Below the pieces are notes generated by a model that was given only the letters and a program-made list of their open reading frames with translations, searched no databases and had not been told where the DNA came from. A program made the position numbers and the translations under genes. A DNA stretch of 64,000 nucleotides from Rutstroemia sp. NJR-2017a BVV2 (lineage: Eukaryota; Ascomycota; Leotiomycetes; Helotiales; Rutstroemiaceae), in the NCBI GenBank assembly GCA_002946415.1, contig NJPS01000011.1, positions 434,001 to 498,000 of the forward strand, read 5' to 3'. Positions 22,625 to 33,535 of the stretch are shown here, piece by piece (position 1 is the first letter of the stretch; each line of letters starts with the position of its first letter).

Positions 22625-25600
22625 GTTGAAAAATAATGTATATTAAAAGGTGCCTTCGAGGCTGGGATGTAGAAGAAGTGTTGAAACCGTAATACCCGAT
22701 GCCTTCAATTGCTCGAACCTTTGTAAAGGATGTAGAGGGGCGTTCTCCTTTCGATATTGACCGGATCGCACTCCTTTGATGGATTGATTGATTGCGTCCA
22801 CTGATGACGCTTTAATCAATTCGTCGAACGTGTTGGTTGATTTATCGTAACCGTATTATCATTCATTCGCCCTCAATTATTCGGCTTTCCAAAAAGTCGA
22901 TACGACCTGTGAATTGTGCGTAAAAGGAAGAAAAGGGTGGTTGTTGTTGTTGAAGTTAGCGACCGTGGGAGGGTTGATGGGGGAGAGGTTTGCAGATCGG
23001 TGAGTATTCCAGCTCACGAACAAGTAACGAGGGGAATTAGTCTGCGAAAGGGTATTCGATGACGGGTAATCTTCGATTTGGTAGAACGAAAGTGGTCAAC
23101 AACGAGGTTGGGTCTGTTGGTGGTCTCGAAGGTTGGATGGTCGGTGGTGGGTTGCGAAGTATTTTTGAGAGAAAGGTTCTAAAGGAAGGAAATGAGATTC
23201 GGATTGAGGGAGGGTGGAGGAGGCGTAGTCGATTAAGGTGCGTAGGGGTGTGGTGAGGTGAGGTGAGTGGTGTGTGAGTTGTGGGTTGCAGTACGGGTAT
23301 TGTGTGGATTTGGGTGCAAGCGTACTTCGTACGGAAGTACAGGCGTGCGTGCGTGTGTGAGGAGGCCCCAAGTGTATTTCGGAAGTAAGCAGGTGTGCTT
23401 GTACACAGCAGGTGCTTTGCCTTTGAGTGGTTGAGGTGGGTTTGGAGTCGTTTGGAATAGTGCAAATGGTGGAGGAATGGAAGAGCCTGGGCACCAATTA
23501 CTTGGGGTCTTGGGAACGCTTTTCTCGTATTCCTCTACCAGGAAGTCGCCGTCGTCGTAATGAACAATGAATAATGCACCACGATGCACAGGGAGGGTGT
23601 AAGAATGAACCAATCTTATGCTATTCTTGACTCCAATCGAGTAGGTTTCTCGCGGAGTAAACAAGCAAGACCAATGAATTCGCTCGTTCAATCTGTTCTT
23701 TCATGAATGAATAATGCAATCAAGGCAGTGGCTGAGCCGCCGGCAATCATTTGAGTTCGTTGGGTTTGCGTTTGTGCTGCGTAAGTCCGTAGGAGTGCGT
23801 CCCTAGGAATCGGTCTTATTGGATTCAATATCAAATGTCGCCAAATCTCGGATCCGCACAGTCAGGTTATGAAGTGATCTGATCCAAAGTATGAATACTT
23901 CGTAGAGCTGTGAGTGAATGAATAACGACACGCTGATATGTCGAGCAACCAATGGAGACTGAGGAATCTCTTTGCTTTAGATTCCAGGGGCTGTTATTGC
24001 CAGGGGAAAGCCGGAGATCCGAGGACAGTATTTACTTATGCAGGCCAAAGAGCCAAAGATACAAAGGAATTCGTTCACAAACAGGCGAGTATGTAAGGAA
24101 AGAAGAAAGACAGAAGAAAGACAAAAGCGTCTGCAAACAGTTTTCTAACGTCGTGCTTGATCTCCGCTAACTTAGCTGCTCTATCACATCATGGGATTGT
24201 CAATATTCAATACTATTTACTATTTACTATTCCCGCTTCCCACTTCCCCAAAGTTTCCCCATCAACCAGCCATTTTTCAGCCTCTCTATTCTCAATATAC
24301 CCAGCAACTCAGGGACAGGGCCCAGATTATTCGCACGCCTGCATCAGACTTGCATCAAATCAACCAAATCACTTTGCGATGATCACATCCTGCAGGAGAA
24401 TTGGATCAGCAGCGAACGCCTCGTAACCTCAACACCGGCATCAGCTCAGGTATACCAAGTGTCATTGTCCCCTCCTAACAATCAACCATCCATCATTCCA
24501 CCACCCACCTACGAAGGTATCAGTTATCTTACTGTACAGCTCATTTCGATTCGATCCGTTATCCGTATTGTCCGTATCCCGAATGTGGAATTGAGATTCG
24601 CAATCCTAAAAAGCTTGTGTGAGCGACTACGAACCTTCGTTTTGCGCAGCACAGCCTCCTTGCCCGGACAAGGATTTCATCATGTCTGCGACGGCAACTG
24701 CTGCTTCGTGTCATGTCGTCTCAAACCCTAAGAAATGCCGCCGTCTTCTAAGTTCTGAGACAAAAAAAGGCCACGAGTCCCCGCAAGCCGACCGAGCCTA
24801 AGAGCGTTTTTCCCTTCTCTTTCTTGCGGCTTGAGCATCTGTGCCTTGCTTTGAACATTGCCCGCATGAACGATTTCTCTGCTATTCCTGATTTCAACGT
24901 CGACTGGATGAATACACCAGCAGATGACAAGTTTTAGCTCAACTAATCCTCAATGGGATTCAAGAATACGAAAGCAGGTTGCATTACTAACATGCTGCCC
25001 AAGAAAAGAAGTATTGATCTCCCCTCTAGATCAAATACGGAGGTCCAAAAGTCGCATCCAATTTCATCCTGCCGGTACTCTTACCCCGACCCCGACCCAG
25101 GATCTAGCTTGCCCCAAGCAAGCAACTTCCCAATCCATCTCATATTCTCACATTCACACAATGCATGAATAATCCAATCCATTCGTCATAACTCCAAGTT
25201 AACTTACCGCACATATCCCGCCAATGTCACCGTATCACTCTCGTCTCTTGCAACCCGCGCATGCTGATCAAACGTCGATGAGATCGGGCCATTCAAACGA
25301 ACAATGTGTCAAACATGCATATCCATAACATCATCACCAGCATCGCAAACATACAAGAACAAGGTGATGTACCAGATCTACAAAATCAAGAAAAATACTA
25401 CACAATACAAGCTTAATGTCACTTCCACTTCCTCCACCAAGCGGTGTTTCCGATGGCGGGATTTGAATGGCCGAGGGCGAGTTTTTTCCATCTATTTCTT
25501 TCTGGGATTAATTTACTGTATTGGTGATCGCTGCATGCCTTGGTGTTGGTGTCAGCGCGTGTTTGGGATACGGGGAAGGAAAGGCTATTTTTAGGAATTT

Positions 25601-26380
25601 CTTCCTATGCGGAAGTGGAAGTCGGTCACGTGCTTTGCCTCTTTGGTCACTCGACGTGGGAGCGATTTATTTTGGGGATTGTATTTTGATATATTTACTT
25701 CGAGTGAAGCATTTATATCGACGCTGTACATTGAATCTGTAGCGACTAAATCGGTTTGTTTCTGAGATGCTACCTACCAACATGTGCAGCATTTCCTTTC
25801 GGGAAGCAGGGCAGAGAATACTTTCTATTCACGTTGCGGTATCTATTCATGTCCTAGATGCATAAGTATTGCAAAAATATCGTCCACCAACCTTGAGATA
25901 AAACGGGAGTACTAGGTAAGATTAAATGGGCTTTGCAGATATCTTGAAAACACATCTGCATGCACACTGAGGCTCAGGCAAGCAAGCCGCACAACCGCCT
26001 CGTGCATACCGATCCCAGAACTCAAAGCGAGCAGCCGCATTGCCACGCGCATTAAATAGGAAGGTCTTTCTTTCGGAGACTGCACGAGCAGTACTCCTCT
26101 CATCCTATGTTTGCACACGTTCAGACAACAAACAGCTTATTTATAGAAGGGTAAATTGCTCAGTTGACTCTGCATAAAGGGAAGATGGTGTATATGTCTT
26201 TGGGGGATAGTATTGCTCAATTGCACGTTAAATTCTCTTTCCTGTCCTATTCGCCAAATCAAGAAAAACATATATATATATCAATAGGTAAATGTTACTC
26301 CGTCCGATTGTCAAAATACCTTCCAATCTAGCTATCCTTCTCTCCCCTATTTTTCCAATAATCAATCAATCAAAAACCCC
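22625..26380. other. 3.7 kb intergenic region: FLC-like gene promoter and thioesterase 3' region
   Basis: Both flanking genes are on the minus strand, so the left part is the promoter of the FLC-like gene and the right end the 3' region of the thioesterase. Open frames up to about 150 codons (23037-23691 minus; 24157-25172 plus) overlap in several frames and have no domain, so I treat them as chance. An AT dinucleotide run lies near 26271-26280. Confidence 0.55.
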
Positions 26381-28673
26381 TCACTCCAAAAGCCCTTCCC
26401 TCCCCTCCCCCTCTTCCTTCCCCTCCCCCTCCACCCCCCTACTCCTCCTCCTCGCATCCAAATAAATCATATACTCCCTATAACTCTCCGGCAACACCTG
26501 CACCTCCCCCTCCACCTCAAAGGTATAGTTGAATTGCCCTGTGGGCTTGGTTTCCCCGTGCTCGACGTTTTTGACTTTGGTGTCGACGCGGATTTGGAGG
26601 CGGGTTTTTGTTTGGGAGGGGGAGGTGGGGTTTGTAGTAGGGGAGGATGACGAAGAGGATATTATAGGCCGATCGGTATAAGCCAGTGTAGCAGTCAGAT
26701 ACAAAACGCTGCCGACGGGAACGGGGTTCTCGAAGGTGCTGGGGTCGAGGGCGATGAATGTGGGGCGGGAGTGCGAGATGGCGGAGGCGCAGGTGAAGGC
26801 GAGTTCGAAGGTGGATTTTAGGAGGAAACCGCCGCTGTTGGAAGGGGTGTTAGAGAGGGGGTTGTTAAGGGGGAGGAGGGGATAGAGAAGGGGGATGACG
26901 GAATGGGGGAGGAGGAGGGATGGGGTTAAAAGACGGAGGAGGTGATGTGGAGGAAGAGGAATATAGAAGGGAGGGAGTGATATGGATGGGGGGAATGATA
27001 TGAAGGGAGGCTGTGAAATAGAGGGAGGAGGATAGGGGGAGAGAAAATAGAACTTACAAAATCATAAAATTGTGACGGTTGCGATACTGTGGTTGCATGA
27101 TCTGCACGGACTGGATGGTTGTACTGGACATGTAGTGTGCTGGTGCAGGTTTACGGGTTGGGGTATTGGGATCTGGAGATTTGTTAGTCAGACAGATGGA
27201 CAGATGCTTCTTTCGATCCATGAAACTGGACGGAACAATAGGAAGAAGAAACAAATATCCCCATGTCAAAAAAACCACCCAAATCCCAAATAGCATATCC
27301 AGGCCAGGCCATCCATAAAAGACTAACCAGACCAAGTCGAGAGAAAACCAACCCAAACCAAATCAACCTAATAAAAGAAAAATCCAAACCAACCATGATA
27401 ATCCAACGTCCTCAACCACAACCGATGAATCAACCCACTCTCCTCATCATCCGGCTCCACATTCCTCAACCCCCGCCCCAACTCCCTCTTCTTACGTTCA
27501 TAGTTCCTCCGTCCCTGCTCAAACAGTGCTTCTTCTACCGCGTTCTCCGGCTCGATGCGCGATATCTTGACTGGACGTTTGGTGGTAGGGGAGAGTGATA
27601 CCATGGTGAATGTGCAGGACATGAGGATGTCGGGGGAGGAGGGGTTGAGGGATGTGGGGGAGGGGGTTTGGGGTGATGGTGAGGAGGATGTGGATGAGAG
27701 GGATGGGGATACTTTGGCGACTTGTAGAGTGACTTCCATGGATGAGCGGCCGGTGGCGAAAGTTACTTGTCCGGATAACTCCAGGTCGGTGATTTCGAGG
27801 AGCGGGCGCGAGAGAGTGATTCGGTCCACGGCGGCGGTTACGGTCATGACGTGCTCGCCGGTGTGTTTGTAGGATACGACGCCGGCGAGGGCGTCAAGGT
27901 CCTGTGGGGGTGTTAGGATATGGGCGGGAAGATGGGAGGGGGAGGATGAAAGAGAAGGGAAGGGGAGAAATGGAAGAGGGGGGAGAGGTGGAAGAGAGAT
28001 AGAAGAGAAGGACTATGGAAAGAGTATGGAAAGCAATGGTGATGAAAAGGGAAGTCTCTAGATGAGGCGAAATAGGGATAGGTAAACTTAGAACACGGCG
28101 TAGAAGAAAAGAAATAAATACCATGAAAATAGTTCCCAGCCTGATATGCCCCGATGCAGTGATATAGTTATCCAATAACCAAGGATCTTTAGCTAGAGGA
28201 AGAATCTGTCACAAAAGTAGGCGATTAGCATTCTTCCCATTTCATCTCCACCTCATATTGATATTCATATTCATATCCTCCGTCTCCTCCCTCCCCCTCC
28301 TTCCCCCCTCTATCCCCTCTCCCCTTCCACCCAAGAACAGAAAAGGAAAAATAAAGAAGAACAAAACCACATGACTCAATCAACACCAACCTACCACCCG
28401 ATGAAAACTATCCCTCATCCTCTTCACCCCCGGCTCCCCATCTGCTTTCTTCCCCACTGCACCCTCCCCTTCATCCATCCTTTCCTTCCCCTCCTCCTTC
28501 TGTCGCCAAGCCTCAATAAACGGCACGCGCGTGCGCATCGCCGTCAGTTCGCGATACACGCCGTCTGTGTATCGCGGTGCGGTCGTAGAGAGCACGCGAC
28601 GTCGACATTGCGTCGGAATGCGGGGTACGAGGTGAATGGTGCGGAGATGTGGGAGGGGGGTTAGTTTGGGCAT
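26381..28673 (-). CDS. Mitochondrial acyl-CoA thioesterase, ACOT9-like double hotdog
   Basis: Five exons: 28395-28673, 28122-28205, 27394-27901, 27058-27172, 26381-26834 (479 residues; all phases agree). The N terminus is Arg/Ser/Thr-rich with a likely mitochondrial presequence (RRRVLSTTAPRY). The first hotdog domain runs from DPWLLDNYITASGHIRLG through DLDALAGVVSYKHTGE to MEVTLQVAKV. The second starts at IMQPQYRNRHNFMIFGGFLL (split by intron 4) and continues into HSRPTFIALDPSTFENPVPV. These are hallmark blocks of the ACOT9/ACOT10 group. Expected activity: hydrolysis of acyl-CoA to free acid and CoA in the matrix. A Ser/Pro/Thr-rich insert sits in the middle of domain 1, and the tail is Glu/Gly-rich, both presumably disordered. 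Confidence 0.88.
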
Positions 28674-29116
28674 TTTTTTGGTGGTAAATAGGGATGGTGG
28701 TACAAAGGGGTAGGAGGCTGTATAAATGGAGGTGAGGGATTGAACTGGTGTCGGGATATCGCGGGGAGCTATCGTGGGTTCTTGGCGTTGTGGTTGGTGG
28801 GATTTGGGAGAGCGTGGGTGGATGCGGGAGGGTGTGGATAAGGTTTTAGGAGAGGCTGGATGATTGATATGTGAAGGGAAGGGGCTATTCTAGGGTCCTT
28901 TTTGAGAACGAGAGAATGGAATGAATGGTGGGATAATTTGTTGCATTATGTTGTTGCTAACTTATTACTAGGTAGGATGGATGATATCGTCAAAGGCATT
29001 TACAGTACAGTAAGATTTCCAACCACAAAACCCATGATATACAAGTATTTCCAACCCAATTCATCTTCTAGATAAAGGCTGCCGTCTGCCAGAATAATAC
29101 AACTGAACCAAACCGT
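28674..29116. other. 443-bp intergenic region
   Basis: Promoter of the thioesterase gene and 3' end of the DUF3433 gene. No coding signal seen. Confidence 0.55.
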
Positions 29117-31825
29117 CTAATAATCCTGCCAATTAGTAGTCCAAGGCATACTCGCCGCCTTCTTATTCTGACCATGTTTATAATTACTAATTAACTCTTC
29201 CTCATCAACACCACAATGCATATCGCCATCCCTCCCCTTGAACCAACCCAACCCATACGTCTTCTGAATTCCCATGAGCCTCTCCACCATCTCATCATTC
29301 TTCAACTTCTCTGTGCCTACGAAATCATACAGCATCTTCGATTGATAGATGAAACAAAGCACCGAAGCTATCGAGCTCGGTTGACGCGGAAGGAACGGAT
29401 GGCGTCGACGCCAGTACACTATACCTGCCACGATGCAGAGGAAAGTGAGAATGATAAGTGCGAGTGCAAAAGACACCCAGAAAGAAGCAAATGTCTCCTC
29501 GCCCGAGTCAACTCCTTCGCTGTATCTTTTCATCTTGCGGCTTACAGGTGAACCGGTGAAATCACTGCCGGTGACTGTACTGAAACTGGTGACACATACA
29601 GTAAGGACTTCTGCGAGTACAGAGCCAAGTCCAACAAGTGCGACGAGGTAGTGCCCATTGAGAAAAGCTCGGATAGGTAGCCAGCCGAATGCCATGGCTG
29701 TGTAGTCGAGAGTTAGGACTTTGGGGGATGCGTGACGGCGGGATAGTATGTAGAATGGTTCGATCATGCGAACGGCTGTTTCCAGACTGCCCCAGCAGAG
29801 TTTGATGGAAACGGCGCCGACGGTGAGGAGCCAAGGTGCTTTGTCGGTGATGATGTTTGCTGGTGTGAAAAGAATGATGGGTATTATAATAATGAATAAT
29901 AACATTCCAACTACGAATGGTATGCCTGCTACCAATCGAAGGAAAAGAGGGTGTGGATTGTCGTCATGCTTTTGATGCTGGTCGTACTTGTCTTTGTCTG
30001 CCTGTGTAAGAATGACATTTTCTTCTGGGGCTAAAGATGAGTTTCTCAAGGTGTATCGATGGGCTTTTAGTTTTTGGTGAATCATATCAGGAGTTGCGGT
30101 ATCCATGTCCTTGAAATCCATCAGGATGTGACTTCTGTTGGCCATGGCGGCGATACCCGCTACTCCTTTGACATCGGCTACAAGACCGGAGGGCCGTCGC
30201 TCGAGTTGCCAGAGCAGAATCGCCCCAAAGATTGCGCACAAAAACAAGGTCACTGAGAGCGTTCTCGACCATGGTCCACTGATCATAATACCCTTCATCA
30301 CGGTAGGATCCGCTCTTCGCTCGGAGCGGCCTGGGGTGAGAACGACAGATGCGGATTGAAATGTAGGTACCAATGAAACTGCAAGCAGAGTCGCTATTGA
30401 GGATACGGCCACAGCATAATGTTTGAAAAGAATGGCTCTGAACGGCCTCAGGACGTTGAAGAAAGTGATGTAGTCAACGTTAATCGATTCCGCAGCAAGA
30501 GCGCCACCATCCTTAGAAAGTTGGTAATAGGCCTCCAATCTCTTGACCTCGAAATCTGTCACTTGCCACAAAACACCAAACGCCACCGCAACCCCAGTGG
30601 GGAGATATTTGAAGCAGAAATAATCCCATGTTCTCATTTCTGCAGCAGTCGTGAATGAGTACAGTGGTTTCTTTTGAGACTTTTGATAAAGATATTCCTG
30701 AGCGGCGCCAAGCACGACTGAGATGATAATGAGTCCGGTAAGATAAGGCCACCGCATTGAAAAGGGTTTCCAGTTTGCTTGAGGGTAGAAAATTTCGATT
30801 GTTGAGGATTTGAAGGTGCCCTTTTTCTTCATTGTATGCAGAGACTCCACGCTCTCAAACTCGAGGTCGTGTTTAGTGACACCTGCACCACCAGAAAACG
30901 AACTGATATCAACCGGGGAATCTTCTATCAGAACCTGTACAATCTTTCCTCTCTTGTTCGCCTCGATTTGACCAAGATCTCTTAGCGTTGGAGCTCTTTT
31001 TAGTCCAGGGTTTCGGAACGAAATACGTCGTGATACTGCAGAGGTCGGTGTCTCGGCCATCAGGTCCGTACTTGTGATCGTACTATCAGGTGCCCAGCCT
31101 GCCCCTAGTCCGCCAGTGAGAATACCAGAGGCTTCTTGCCTGTTATATTCTTCCCGCTGTGCATCAGTCATTGGTCCAGGAAAGGATGATAAATCGAACG
31201 GCATGGCCATCGGCGATACCATTGGCGTATCTTCTTGGTCACCGTCTTCATTTGCTATCCGATCTAGACCTTTCGTGTTAAAAGCCATTGGCATAGCAGT
31301 ACTGAGAAGATTCAAATCGATATCCTCCTCCGGGATAGATTCATCTCGCGAGTGGTTGAGTAATGTTCTTCTTCTAGAAAACCTCTTGTGCTTTATCGAA
31401 GATTTTCTTGAATGCGACTCGGGTTTCGTGGTTGCTGAGTCATATGAGCTGGCGCGTCTTAAAGGCATATTTGCAGTATTTTCAGATGCTGGTCCTGTAG
31501 TCAAGGTCTTTGGCGGGAACAAGGACAAGCGATTGTGTCTTGTCGGAGCATCCATGGGACCCAATGGTGTATGGAATTCTGCGGATAATGGGACATGACT
31601 GACGTCTATCTCATCCGCTCCGTTTGACAGCAATGATTTCTCAGAATTAGCTGATAGATCGGAGGTTACTGAATCTTTGTTCCGCACATGGTTGTTGTCG
31701 TTGACAGTTGGTGAACTTTGGCTGTCGAGGGAAGAGAGGCGTTCTGCTTTGTCTGTTGTATCAGACTTGGAAGAAGTGGAGGGACTGTCGCCAGGAGGGC
31801 TTTCCCCAGATACATGTTCGGCCAT
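29117..31825 (-). CDS. DUF3433 multi-pass membrane protein
   Basis: A single exon of 902 residues. The first 350 residues are Ser-rich, charged and disordered (SLFPPKTL, HSRKSSIKHKRFSRRR). About eight hydrophobic segments follow. Two regions resemble each other: VKRLEAYYQLS (427-437) followed by INVDYITF, and VRMIEPFYILS (685-695) followed by LTLDYTAM. Each precedes membrane spans, so the membrane part looks like a tandem duplication of the DUF3433 unit. The block GLVADVKGVAGIAAMANRSH (547-566) lies between them. The family is restricted to filamentous fungi and has no assigned function; some database entries carry an unrelated purine-synthesis name. No intron is needed and the ORF has the usual full length. 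Confidence 0.82.
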   Translation of the reverse strand: MAEHVSGESPPGDSPSTSSKSDTTDKAERLSSLDSQSSPTVNDNNHVRNKDSVTSDLSANSEKSLLSNGADEIDVSHVPLSAEFHTPLGPMDAPTRHNRLSLFPPKTLTTGPASENTANMPLRRASSYDSATTKPESHSRKSSIKHKRFSRRRTLLNHSRDESIPEEDIDLNLLSTAMPMAFNTKGLDRIANEDGDQEDTPMVSPMAMPFDLSSFPGPMTDAQREEYNRQEASGILTGGLGAGWAPDSTITSTDLMAETPTSAVSRRISFRNPGLKRAPTLRDLGQIEANKRGKIVQVLIEDSPVDISSFSGGAGVTKHDLEFESVESLHTMKKKGTFKSSTIEIFYPQANWKPFSMRWPYLTGLIIISVVLGAAQEYLYQKSQKKPLYSFTTAAEMRTWDYFCFKYLPTGVAVAFGVLWQVTDFEVKRLEAYYQLSKDGGALAAESINVDYITFFNVLRPFRAILFKHYAVAVSSIATLLAVSLVPTFQSASVVLTPGRSERRADPTVMKGIMISGPWSRTLSVTLFLCAIFGAILLWQLERRPSGLVADVKGVAGIAAMANRSHILMDFKDMDTATPDMIHQKLKAHRYTLRNSSLAPEENVILTQADKDKYDQHQKHDDNPHPLFLRLVAGIPFVVGMLLFIIIIPIILFTPANIITDKAPWLLTVGAVSIKLCWGSLETAVRMIEPFYILSRRHASPKVLTLDYTAMAFGWLPIRAFLNGHYLVALVGLGSVLAEVLTVCVTSFSTVTGSDFTGSPVSRKMKRYSEGVDSGEETFASFWVSFALALIILTFLCIVAGIVYWRRRHPFLPRQPSSIASVLCFIYQSKMLYDFVGTEKLKNDEMVERLMGIQKTYGLGWFKGRDGDMHCGVDEEELISNYKHGQNKKAASMPWTTNWQDY

Positions 31826-33535
31826 GCTCTAGATTGTCTCAAAACTCTCAGGACTCTGACGTATATATTCACAATGCTGTTTTCTGGAGAAAAGTCTGCT
31901 GGTATGAGTTAGACACTAACATTTCCTGTTTGTGTTTGTGAAAGTGGATATCCAATTTACCTGAAGATCTGCAGCCGGTCCGAAACCGTTGCTCGCAGCA
32001 CAACTGGCAATACTTTTCAGTGGTAGCCTCGAGCTTCAAACAGCAAACGTTGATAATGAAACCCGTCTGGCACAGAGAACGATAGGAATTGCAACACTCG
32101 GCAAACTACTTGACGTATATCTGGGGTGGGTGCTTTGCCGCACGCACTGCCCTTGTATATGTATCTACCTTGATAACTCCCCAATCTCTTCGGTATCGCG
32201 CACGGTTTCTACCCTGGACAATGGGATAGTGGGTCACCAACAGTGCTGGAGATAAGTGACAAGCAGGTACGACATACGCGATCGTGGGGAGTTGGCATGA
32301 AAGCGCTGATGGTCTCGCGGGTCTCGCATCTTTTTCATGCATGAAAATGTTGCTCTCTTCTGAGTTGTAACAGCTGTGATCCTTGTCAGACTGCATCGCT
32401 CGTATCATCTGGGTTCTTCGGACGAACATATTCTCGAGCGCGCTCAAGGTTGCGGCTTTGGGAGGTTGGCGTCTCTGCATTACTGCAGATTCAGCCCCCA
32501 ACCATACTACTGCCGTGACAAATACTGCACACCCCAATCACCGGGTACGAATTGAGCCACTTTTAATCTCAAAATAGATTGACGCACAAAACCCAGCAAA
32601 ATCTCACGAATCAGATGCAGAGATATTTTATGATGATAAACAGAAATAAATCATAAGCGCTGCGTCTGCCGTTTCAGAGCTATGGGGAGATTAACGATGG
32701 TTGGATCCTCGACTTCCGCCGCCACGGAAGGACGCGCACTTACTCAGTGAGAAGGATTCGAATCCTCGACTATTCGTTCACTTCTCGTCATCAAATCATC
32801 GCTGGAACCTAGTAAGGCGGGAAACCGCGAGCAAGATCATCACCCGTTCCGTTCAAACCCCAACACGATTCCGTGTGGCATTTGGTCGGTCCAAGACCAA
32901 GTGTCCCTGGCATTGTCAGCACCACGAGGTGCAAGGATCAGACTATCAGATCATCCATATGTTCTCCTTCTTATTTCGAGATACGTCGGCGCTACTTCAT
33001 TTTCCCATGATTAGTTAAGCTCTAAGAATAATCCGAAACAACCTGGGAAATTTGGGAAATGCTGACGTTCTTTCTTTAGAGTGTGAGGAAGTTGGGGTTT
33101 AGCTTGGGAGACAAACGCTAACTAACAATGCTCCCGCTAGCCACCCTGATTCTTAATGATGGCTAACCTCAAGACTAACAAACATCGACTAATAAACCTC
33201 ATCAAATCCGCTCAACACCATTAGCCTACCGAACACATTTCATGCCGTTCTTAAAAGAGAGCTTCCTGTTGCCACGGGACAAGATCATCTGTTCAAGCTA
33301 GACGAGAGAACTTGTTACCTGGAATCACAATGATTCAGGTCGACATAGCTTTACTTACACATCAAGCATGATTTAGCTTCATGAATACTCATCAAAAGGC
33401 TTTGTCACCCTACGGGAAAACGCTTTTAGAATTAAAAGTATGCTTATACACTATGTCTAGATCTATGTTCTTAGCGATGCCTAGATACAATGTATTAAGT
33501 ATTAATTGACGCTCAACCAACAAAGCTGACAGAAA
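31826..33535. other. Intergenic region: DUF3433 promoter and wetA 3' region
   Basis: 1.7 kb with no convincing gene. It holds a perfect palindrome GGATTCGAATCC at 32754-32765 and a nearby 6-bp-stem hairpin, CTTCCG with CGGAAG, at 32713-32730. Both were examined as a possible tRNA and not accepted. Confidence 0.5.

Noticed and set aside
24157..25172. Series of plus-strand ORFs of 60-90 codons
   Set aside because: No shared phase, no plausible splice joins and no motif.
32701..32800. tRNA-like segment with a B-box-like GGATTCGAATCC
   Set aside because: The motif is a perfect palindrome, no matching A-box or cloverleaf could be built on either strand, and the nearby hairpin has a six-base loop.
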